64,000 nucleotides of DNA from Corticium candelabrum (Eukaryota; Porifera; Homoscleromorpha; Homosclerophorida; Plakinidae), in assembly GCF_963422355.1 (NCBI RefSeq), contig NC_085085.1:7541733-7605732 (forward strand). Reading direction: 5' to 3'. Positions 55,601 through 62,471 of the stretch are shown piece after piece (positions within the stretch are counted from its first letter, which is position 1; every line of letters begins with the position of its first letter). A program made the position numbers and the translations under genes. A model generated the notes under the pieces. The model was given only the letters and a program-made list of their open reading frames with translations, had not been told where the DNA came from and did not search any database.

Positions 55601-58600
55601 GCGGCTGGGCGAAGTGTGACAGGTGCAGAATGGCTTTGACTGAGCCTTAGACTTTAACCCGAGCGCAATGATATAGACGGTGTAGCTAGTACTGTAGTAC
55701 ATAAGTTGTTTACACCACACAGTGTGTATACTCATGACCATGGCAATATATCACCCCTTCGTCATTCCCGGATACTTAATCCTCTATTGTGGCTCATGAG
55801 GCATCTAGAAGCCATCCTGATCGCTAAAGCTGAGTACACCAGACTGCTACCTAAATTTAACGTGGACGTAGGACTAGAGAACAAGAAGGGGCGTGTGAAG
55901 AACGTCTACGCTTCCTTGACATACTTGAACCTTATGCATGTTTCTCCTCGTAGATCAATAGAGCAAAGGCTGACGCTAATTACTGTTGAATTTTATTGTG
56001 CTAGCCTCATTTTCTGTGAGAGGAGAGGGTCAAGTCTACTGGGAGAAAACGGCCTCTATCATCATATTTTTGTGGCATAGAGCTCTTCAAAGGCCTTAAA
56101 ACACAAGATCCCTCTATAGTTACCATTCCTGTTTAGTTTCGTGTAGTTTACTGGCAAGATAACTGAATTACGGAGGCAATTCATTTGGTGTAGGCTGAGC
56201 TTAGTGCCAATGACGTAAGAGCCTTGCACATGCTCCGCACATAACCCGTGTTTTCTCTACTACCAAAGTGACGGCAGTCCTGAAAGTAGCGCATCACGAA
56301 GTTTCACTATAAAGCCTACATTTTGAGAAAAGTTTGTATTTTTGTTGGAGTTCCCCTTTAAATCTTACGAATGTGCATAAGGCCTATTAAGTTGTGGGCC
56401 TAAATGATTACGGTTAGACGGTGATGGCTGTGTAAATACGGTAGATGTAACCACCACGTGAGGGACTTTTTTTTGGATGGTGTCAAATCAGAGATTGCAG
56501 TAACAGTATCTATGTAGGGATGTGAAATGTGATGTGAACGAATATGTCGCATTTTTACTTACCGACAGACGGTTTCTGAGGCACTTAGTGTCAGCATTAA
56601 TAGTCTGACTACCATTCAGAACGTGTAAAGTCGAGCGTTACGTGGCTCTGAGATTTTTGCTGAGTTTTGAGGAAGTCCACTCATTATCAGTGCTAAGCAG
56701 TTCTGCGTAGTGCTTCACAACATCATGTTGTTCGGTCACATTAGTAGCCCTAGCCTACAGATGTAGAATTACCTATTATTAGCTAATGCTAAACTACCTT
56801 TGGGAATTTAGCTGCCACTTCGAAGTTGCGTGTTGTTGAACATGACTTACTAATTGTTCAACAGCGTGCTGTCTCTGTGCATGTGTGCGTGTATGCTTCC
56901 ATGCATGCTGATTCATGGGAGTTGTTTATTGTGCAATCAATGTTATTACGTACATAGCAAACAGCTGCTATACGTCTACGTATTGAATTCTGCTTTTATC
57001 CACTTCGTCTTCATAACCAACATGAATGAATAAAGTATAAAAACATTTTGAGAAAATGATGGGTATGTAGGGATGGATAGTACTTATTTCATTCATGTTC
57101 ACCTCCTACATCACAATCTTTTTACCTAGATCACGTTTGCAGCATTTTTTCTCAAGATTGTGAGGAGATGAGCATGAATGAAATGAGTGCTATCCATCCC
57201 TACATAGCCATCATTTCTCAAAATGGTTTTATACTTGTTCATGAGCGTTCATGCCTCCTGATTCTCAGCTGTCTTACATACATTGTACACATGTCTTAGC
57301 ATGTTGTGTGCATGTACACCAGCCGAGGGTTTACAGTGCTTCTATTCATTCCAGGGTAGTTTAGCTGAAGTAGTTTAGATTTTAACGGTTATGTGATAGT
57401 AACGCACATTGCACGAGTATGGATCCTAATCTGTTAGTGCCTTCGCATTGCTCTTTATTTTCTCTGGAAAATAAAATTAGGCAGTCTCAAAGATGGCAGA
57501 AGATGTTGCAGAGAGCGAGGGGAGAGTGATTTCTTCAATATCTTTGACCATCAATGTCGTCCCATCTCTCACTATTGCTGTGCACTCCAATCCGTAGCTG
57601 AGCTTTCACCCATGCATCTTTCTGACATAATGTTAGAACAAATTACCACGGGAAGTCCCGGATAACAATGTTGAGATCTTAGATAAAACTGACAAGTGGA
57701 GACACTCCCTAATAACCACTTTAGATTCGAAGCACGTTTTACGTTAGATCAGTTTAAAGTGCAACAAATAAAGACACGGCCTTGGTTAGTGGCTTAGGTG
57801 GATCTTTATCCCAATATTGTTAAGTGAGGCTTTTCGGAAATGTGAAGGTCTTTCAAATCTTATAACTGTAGTGATGGGGTTTTCCAATTTGAAAATGCTA
57901 CATTGCTAAGGCTGGTTCATGGAACACACCACGTAGCTGTGTGGCACAGTGTGATGTGGATATAGCCATTTTGCTGACTGTGTCTTTGCTGCTTGGTGCT
58001 CAGGACACTAGAGCTGCGGCTCTTCTGCGTTATCGTATTTGAATTTAAAGTCCAAGGCAACTTATTGATGGTGATAAAAATGGACTGTGTGTGGTGTATC
58101 TTGTCTTATTGTACTGTTTAAAAAGTTATCTCGAAGTTTCTTCCACTTGATACGTTCATTTACTGTCAGTGCAGTAGGGTAGATACTTTCTTTCATGTTT
58201 TGCTATTGCTCTCAAATCCTTATAAGAAGACTTTGACTTCACTTGTGGTATGAATAAGTAGGCGATTAGTCATATTCACTTGAGTGTGCACACAAATGAC
58301 TTTGTGAAGCTGCTGCAGCATCATTTGAATAGAACTATGTCAAATGGGCATGGTGGGCTGCAATGCCGCGTCATGCTCAGTGAACTTGAAGTGCCACATC
58401 GCTATGTGGTGTGCTTCATGGACTGGCCTTTAATGTTTCAACGTAAGGTTTCTTTTCAAACGGTGTGGTGTAAACAGGAATGGAAGACAGAACAACATAC
58501 AGTGTAGTACACAGGATCACTCACGGGTATTGCTAAAGGAAGCTTGTACGTCAATTTATGGTGTCATTAATTATTTAATATACTGTAAACGTGGAAATTT

Positions 58601-60511
58601 TTACCGGTTAAAATTTGTGCATTTTTTTGCATCAGAGACCATTCCACATGCTAAAAATTTTTGGTTCTGACTTTGAACCATGTCACGTGATTTTATCAGT
58701 TACGTGGTCTAGTCTACCACATGGCACTGCTGCTACAAAACACAGGGATGTTGAGAAGACCGTTTCTTCTGCAGCTCACTGACGTTTCTGGTCTACCACC
58801 TTACACAGCAAAAGCTGCGAATGATTGTGTGCAGCTTTGAGAATTCTTTGTAAGAGGGCTGATGCATGAGAAGTTTGATAAATTATAGAACAATATCATC
58901 ATACAGGCCTTTGCATGCATTGGCCACGTGATGTACTGGCCACTCAATACACTGGCCACGCCTTTATAATTCATGCTTGGTGTTTTGCAGAAAATATCTC
59001 AACCGCAAAAATAGCTCAAATTTTAACCACGCAGAAATTTCCACGTTTACAGTATACTAATAGTGTTATTCAATTAACTTTTAATGACTTTAAAACAGTA
59101 CAACAATGCAGAGCAAAACATTAACACTTAAATGTCTCACTATTTGATAGGCTATTCAATTAGCCATGAGTTGTGAAAACTTGATCGCCATGCTACGAGG
59201 ATTCCTCTTGACAAACAAGTCAACCACACCAGCCATGACGTAAAGCTACTGTATCTGCTGTTTTTTAGTATTTCTTGCCGCAGTCCCACTTCTTTATGTA
59301 CACATAAATGTGACAGATAGATCAGACAGAGACCTAATAATTAGGATGTAACAACTCCTAGATATAAGTTCAAGGAGCGTAGAACTGCATCAGCTGTCAA
59401 GTATAAATCAATCTTTTTTTCCAAGTTTACAAGTTTGATGTCCCAAATCAATAATTTCTTGGAGGCATCATGTTCATGTCTCAAGACAAAGGGCCTTAGC
59501 CTAGGGGTATTGCTAGCAATAGACAAAAGCTAGGTACGTCACTGATATGCACGAATGTGGCAGATGTGTCTGCATAGAGAGATTTTTGTTGTATAATCGT
59601 TGCCGATTGATACTTGTATTTCACAGTGTGGTGATGTTTTGCTTTGTAGGTACATCTGATGTATTACTGAATCTAATTAGTCAGAGCTATTGAAAGTGTG
59701 AGAAGGGGACTGGACACATTGATTGGCACGTGGGATTGTCAACATTCGATAGCTAGTTGATACCTCATACAAAGCATCATGACATCGACTAGCACACTAA
59801 TTAGCAGGATAAAAATGAGTGCATGCGCTGCATTCCAATTTCCCATCTGTTGGTCGCTTGGTCTGGTCATCCAATGGTCTGGCCATCTACAGAGGCATTA
59901 CTGTAGCTCTAGCACACATGCACCTTGGGTTAATGATGGCTTCTGTTTGTCTGTTTGTCTCTTTTTTATGCAACTTTTCGTGTTTTAGCACACTCCTGCA
60001 TCTCATTTATTTGTTTTTTGTATGTTTTTGTGCCTGCTTGACTTTCAGATTTGTCGTCATTTGGCATCTGTGTTCCCTGAGGGAAGAGACCCTTCTATTC
60101 ATCCAACTGCATCTATTCACCAAAGGTCACAGGTTTGTGGTTTTCATAGTGTATTTAGAAACACTTGAATTTTTGACATTTTAGGTAGGTTCTGATTCTA
60201 TGGTGGGGGAGGGGGTAATGATTGGAGAACGATGTTCAATCAAGTGGTCAAACATTGGGAAACATAGCTGTATTTCTGATCGTGTCAAAATTACCAACTC
60301 CGTTATTATGGATTATGTGACTATTAAAGAAGGGTAGTGATGAAAATAGTGTAGAAGACTCACTCTTACCACTGTTTTATATATATTTTATAGGTGTAAC
60401 GTACAAGCATGCATTGTATGCAATAATGCACACCTTGGAGAAGGCTGTGTGTTGAAGGGATGTCAAGTTGCACAAGGATTTACAGTTAAAGAACGAAGTA
60501 AGATGTATTGA
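36843..60511 (+). CDS. EIF2B3: Translation initiation factor eIF2B subunit gamma, ten exons, last exon uncertain
   Basis: eIF2B is the cytosolic exchange factor that reloads eIF2 with GTP. Gamma pairs with epsilon in its catalytic subcomplex. Exons: 36843-36933, 36996-37052, 52078-52428, 53453-53558, 53615-53704, 53767-53906, 53971-54158, 60049-60132, 60185-60333, 60394 on. Phases chain exactly at every junction. The N-terminus shows a nucleotidyltransferase-like fold ([37 protein letters not shown], then [15 protein letters not shown] and [15 protein letters not shown]). A middle part has [20 protein letters not shown] and [19 protein letters not shown]. The C-terminus has hexapeptide beta-helix repeats ([20 protein letters not shown]). 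The frame reads TGA at 60509-60511, giving about 423 residues. The family usually has some 15-30 more, so a donor at 60498 and a further exon, not found, are possible. Confidence 0.93.
38119..38467. mobile_element. Tigger-type MITE, second copy, left end damaged
   Basis: Collinear with the MITE at 22278-22625 (shared GGACCCCTGTTGGATAAG, CTCACTCTCAAACTTGTTTC). The right end CACGCGACTG followed by TA is intact. The left end has lost the CAGTCG terminus. Nested inside the 37214-42693 element. Confidence 0.75.
39291..40440 (-). pseudogene. pogo/CENP-B-like transposase, DDE domain
   Basis: The first catalytic segment lies at about 40290-40200 ([20 protein letters not shown], in a frame with later stops). 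The 237-codon frame 40004-39291 carries [20 protein letters not shown], the third catalytic Asp motif, then [12 protein letters not shown] Lys-rich tail ends it ([20 protein letters not shown]). The second catalytic segment near 39950 is garbled ([12 protein letters not shown]). HTH sequence expected further upstream is displaced to 41854-41630. The gene is dead. Confidence 0.75.
41630..41854 (-). pseudogene. psq-type helix-turn-helix fragment of the same transposase
   Basis: The minus-strand frame contains [20 protein letters not shown] and [13 protein letters not shown], a Pipsqueak-like HTH as at the start of pogo/CENP-B transposases. It precedes the DDE region in sense. The 1.2 kb between (40441-41600) has no transposase motif and may be another insertion. 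CG-rich words such as GGCGTGG occur at both of its edges (about 40550 and 41460). Confidence 0.65.
42694..43232. other. Intron stretch with nothing recognised
   Basis: Part of EIF2B3 intron 2 between two mobile elements. No ORF with a known motif. Confidence 0.4.
43233..43919. mobile_element. MITE with AAAGGAGCACTGTCCAGAT ends
   Basis: AAAGGAGCACTGTCCAGAT at 43233 is inverted as ATCTGGACAGTGCTCCTTT ending at 43919, and GCGTGC / GCATGCGC follow inward. The 687-bp interior has no transposase. The target duplication is unclear. Confidence 0.65.
44362..45269 (+). pseudogene. OTU-type cysteine protease-like protein, broken frame
   Basis: The frame from 44362 (158 codons) has [20 protein letters not shown], the D-G-D-C-L-F box holding the catalytic Cys of OTU deubiquitinase-like domains. 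[12 protein letters not shown] follows. A second frame (44835-45269) carries [20 protein letters not shown], matching the C-terminal His box, then a Ser/Lys-rich tail. OTU domains cleave ubiquitin chains and also occur in some transposon-encoded proteins. A T-run near 44645-44655 sits where the first frame starts to lose similarity and is a likely frameshift site. An intron removing it is also possible. It is followed on the same strand by a hAT remnant. Confidence 0.65.
45449..45890 (+). pseudogene. hAT/ZNF862-like transposase remnant
   Basis: From 45449 one frame reads [10 protein letters not shown], a stop, then [20 protein letters not shown] and [14 protein letters not shown]. This is the zinc-finger-like start found in ZNF862-type hAT proteins. 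A second frame (45598-45816) continues with [19 protein letters not shown], and a third with [19 protein letters not shown] to about 45890. The order matches the family, but every segment is in a different frame. The RNase H-like catalytic domain is not seen before 46000. Confidence 0.6.
45891..47250. other. Intron stretch, no gene assigned
   Basis: Contains a 125-codon plus-strand frame (46171-46548) and a 110-codon one (46841-47173) ending in a Pro run from (CCA)n repeats. Neither has a recognisable domain or splice context. Confidence 0.3.
47251..47331. mobile_element. Half copy of the palindromic MITE
   Basis: GGAGTGAGGCGAACGCCTGG with flanking GACGTCAGCCTAGTCATG matches the right half of the element at 21911-22048. 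The left arm is missing. Confidence 0.55.
47332..48663. other. Intron stretch with nothing recognised
   Basis: Short frames at 47573-47990 show no family motif. No repeat ends were found. Confidence 0.35.
48673..49392. mobile_element. Mutator-type MITE with perfect 9-bp target duplication
   Basis: The direct repeat CTGTCAGTA stands at 48664-48672 and 49393-49401. The element begins TAGCCTCGGTATTCCA and ends with the complement of TAGCCTTGGTATTCCA. The inverted repeats extend about 105 bp with few differences (GCACGTGATGGGAGG, then GGGGACAGCTCTATTGTAAG). Long TIRs plus a 9-bp duplication indicate the Mutator superfamily. The 720-bp element has no transposase. Confidence 0.85.
49529..49630. 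repeat. (GT)n-(GC)n-(GCGT)n-(GT)n tract
   Basis: About 100 bp of alternating purine-pyrimidine sequence: GT repeats, a GCGCGCG core, GCGT repeats, then GT again. Such tracts can adopt Z-DNA. Confidence 0.9.
49887..50272. mobile_element. MITE with long inverted repeats
   Basis: The left arm (49887-49995) and right arm (50165-50272) are inverted copies: TTAGAACATTTTGGTACTAT and TTAGGGAATAGGGTAGAAGC match the complement of the right arm. The ends are CAGTATTTCCACG / CGTAGAAACACTG. A truncated copy of the same left end occurs at 62418-62471. Confidence 0.75.
50401..50913. mobile_element. Probable MITE with CTTGCCAACCTCTGG-type ends
   Basis: The left end (CTTGCCAACCTCTGGATG ... CCCGGGACTTGGACGCCAAA) and right end (GGCCAAATCTTGGGAC ... 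CCTGGAGGGTTAGCAG) are inverted but diverged. Inside, ATTCCCTGGATTTAGCATAC is repeated about 2.5 times. Confidence 0.5.
51229..51428. other. Assembly gap of 200 N
   Basis: A run of exactly 200 N, followed by (CAGA)n. The gap is probably a microsatellite that could not be assembled. It lies within EIF2B3 intron 2. The rest of 50914-52077 shows no gene. Confidence 0.98.
52503..52602. repeat. 30-bp tandem repeat, about 3.3 units
   Basis: Units start AGGCAGCTTGGCAAGCAGAT and are near-identical (one T/G change in the third). It lies just after the EIF2B3 exon ending at 52428. The remaining 52603-53452 intron shows no further feature. Confidence 0.9.
55109..56364. mobile_element. Non-autonomous element with inverted arms of about 400 bp
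   Basis: Ends GATTTAAAGGGGAACTCCAA (55109) and the complement ending CCCCTTTAAATC (56364). The two arms stay inverted-similar for about 400 bp, for example AACTAATCGAGAATGG-type sequence against its complement and CTTGACCCTCTCCTCTCACA against TGTGAGAGGAGAGGGTCAAG. The unique middle is about 400 bp without a known ORF. TTTAAA at the ends hides the target duplication (TTAA or a shorter one). Confidence 0.78.
57015..57245. mobile_element. Hairpin MITE
   Basis: Left arm 57015-57112 and right arm 57148-57245 are inverted copies (ATTTTGAGAAAATGATGG with TAGGGATGGATAG against its complement), with only about 35 bp between. The transcript would fold into a long hairpin. Confidence 0.7.
57780..58580. 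other. Intron stretch with nothing recognised
   Basis: A 75-codon frame at 58280-58507 has no identifiable motif. Otherwise featureless. Confidence 0.35.
58583..59052. mobile_element. TA-flanked MITE
   Basis: CTGTAAACGTGGAAATTT at 58583 is inverted as AAATTTCCACGTTTACAG ending at 59052. TA flanks both ends (58581-58582, 59053-59054). 470 bp with no transposase. Probably a Tc1/mariner-pogo derivative. Confidence 0.8.
59055..60048. other. Intron stretch with nothing recognised
   Basis: EIF2B3 intron sequence before the exon at 60049. Pyrimidine-rich near its 3' end as expected for a splice acceptor. Confidence 0.4.
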
Positions 60512-60604
60512 TTTGTAGAATTTGAATTCCGTTATAGAGATAGGCGCATGTTAGGAGTGTACTTGCGTACACCAATGACACTGACACATGCACGGGCATT
60601 CATA

Positions 60605-60605
<1 letters not shown>

Positions 60606-60668
<63 letters not shown>
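60606..60668. repeat. (CA)n microsatellite
   Basis: About 62 bp of CA repeats downstream of the last placed EIF2B3 exon. Confidence 0.9.
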
Positions 60669-60670
<2 letters not shown>

Positions 60671-60789
60671 CACCATCATTGATCAATGCTATCGCCACCA
60701 CCATCATAACCTGGACTTGACCAAGAGGAACATCAAGATAACAGAAATGGGATTAAATGAATTGATATTGACTTGAGTTTTCATACATA

Positions 60790-61179
60790 CCGTATTGTCA
60801 CAAATAAAAGCCGACCTTGAATTCCACCCGATTTCGAATGCAAGTTGAAAATTAAAGACCCCGTGCTGTGTACAAGTCGGTCGTGTTTAGAAGTCGATCT
60901 TTTGTTCAAGATGCACAGTACTCGTATGGCACGCGGTCAAGTGCATGTGCGCATGTGTAGACGTGTGCATGCAGCGTCCAATGACACCAACAATGATGAC
61001 GAAGATTTAGCTGATGCTCTTGAAACTGGCATCTTATGGTAATCATATCACAAATCTTGCTTTTTCAAGTGGTATATGGTTGTCATGTCTATACCTTAGC
61101 ATGTTCGAATGGCATGTAAGCCTCAATTCCAATTTGGCTTATACACAAATAAGTGCGGTCTTTATTTGCGACAATACGG
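60790..61179 (+). mobile_element. Internally deleted pogo-type element keeping a transposase tail
   Basis: Ends CCGTATTGTCACAAATAAA (60790, after TA) and the complement TTTATTTGCGACAATACGG (to 61179). The 390-bp element has an ORF ending SNDTNNDDEDLADALETGIL, an acidic stretch like the C-terminal tails of the pogo-like transposases at 4362 and 10823. It looks like a MITE made by deleting the middle of an autonomous copy. Confidence 0.7.
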
Positions 61180-61248
61180 CAAATGGTATTTCTATGTGAC
61201 AGTCACACTGTAGTTTTCAATGGCATGTGAATAGTTTGGGATTCTGAG

Positions 61249-61810
61249 TCTGGTTCACATTAGCGACGCAGTCGCCTTGCGTTTTTTACGTCAAAGACTT
61301 GCGTTCTTTCTTACGGTTCACATTAAATTGGCACGGTGCAGAATATGACACAGCATTGATGCAACATTGACACAAAATATAGAACGAGTTCTATTTCTTG
61401 TGTCCGATTTTGGCGTCTTGCGTTTGATTTTTGCATCTTGCGTTCATGCACACATTGAAATCAATATGTAACAATGCTGGACGAAGCAATCGAAACTCTC
61501 GTGGAACGTGCGAGGAGCTACCACTGTCTGTGGGATGTGCAACATCCTTTTTACAATAACGGAGCAAAGCGCTTCTTCAAACATTGTAGCGGAATATTTT
61601 TGCGCTGTAAAGGGGAGGGGCTGGCTACACGAGACTAGCAGTGGAAGCCGTAAGTAAATACATCATCAAAGAAGATGCATGCGCTAACTACACAAACGCA
61701 GAAACTAAAGTCGAATGTGAATGCTTTTGGACACAAGGGATGAAGACTCAAGATGCAAGACGCAAGATGCAAAGCGCAAGACACTGCGTATTTTTGATAT
61801 GAACCTGCCC
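61249..61810. mobile_element. Probable MITE with TGGTTCACATTA-type ends
   Basis: The left end (CTGGTTCACATTAGCGACGC, then CGCCTTGCGTTTTTTACG) is inverted, with differences, at the right (GCGCAAGACACTGCGTATTT, then TGATATGAACCTGCC). The words CTTGCG and CGCAAG recur many times inside. Target duplication unclear. Confidence 0.55.
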
Positions 61811-62417
61811 TTAGTTGTACCGATGTTTTGTATACATGTACTTACATTTGTTACTAAACGAACTTGAGATTTAGCAATGTTTTTGTATAGTTAATTAAAG
61901 AGTTAAGTTTTGAAGTCAAACCAGTAATGGTAGTGTGCTCTGATAGTTGTATGATTTTCTAAAGTGTAAGAATGATAGTTTGGTGGTGGCGGTGGTGCTA
62001 AACACTTCAAATTTGGAAACGATTAAAATTACATGGTATTGAGACTATGATTTAAGCCTGCTTCACAATATGTGCCATTCAGCTGAGCGGCGACAAGTGG
62101 CATGCAACTCATCAGAAACGAACGGAAAAGGAAACATTGTGAAAGTTGAAGCTGACAAAAGCAGCAACCTCCAAATATGAACGGAGTGCCACTGAGGATA
62201 GGCTGCTGCCACTGACTTGGCCCAATAATAATCCAGTGGCAAATTCAGAATTTGCTAGTTGGGGTGGGGGAGGACGAAGAAACCAAGTTTGTGGGTGTGT
62301 CTTGTACGATGAGCATGCTCACTTGTGGATATTTTAGATGCACAGTAATAGGTCAAAATGTTTTATAGTTGTAGGACCTTGTAGGGAGATGTAGATTTCT
62401 GGTTTATTAGCTAAAGT
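61811..62417. other. Stretch with nothing recognised
   Basis: No supported gene. A short frame at 62146-62337 has no motif. Confidence 0.35.
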
Positions 62418-62471
62418 ACCATATTTTCGTGCATTTAGCTGCAGGGCTCTTATTAGAACATTTTGGTACTA
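62418..62471. mobile_element. Truncated copy of the 49887 MITE, cut by the Tigger insertion
   Basis: GCATTTAGCTGCAGGGCTCT followed by TATTAGAACATTTTGGTACT matches the left arm of the element at 49887. Similarity stops exactly at TA 62470-62471, where the next transposon begins. Confidence 0.7.

Larger units (their letters stand above)
54217..57779. mobile_element. Large diverged relative of the 17843 MITE, with nested elements
   Basis: GGATGTGTCTCCACTCTGG at 54217 resembles the complement of the right end of the 17843-18383 MITE. GTTTAAAGTGCAACAAATAA and GACACGGCC near 57741-57779 match the complement of its left end. GACAAGTGGAGACACTCCCT at 57691 also matches internal sequence. The two ends are 3.5 kb apart because at least one other element (55109-56364) and probably a second (57015-57245) lie between. 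No transposase was seen. Confidence 0.5.

Noticed and set aside
60845..61042. Possible last exon of EIF2B3 because of the acidic stretch NDDEDLADALETGIL
   Set aside because: It lies entirely between inverted pogo-type ends, so it is better explained as a transposase tail.
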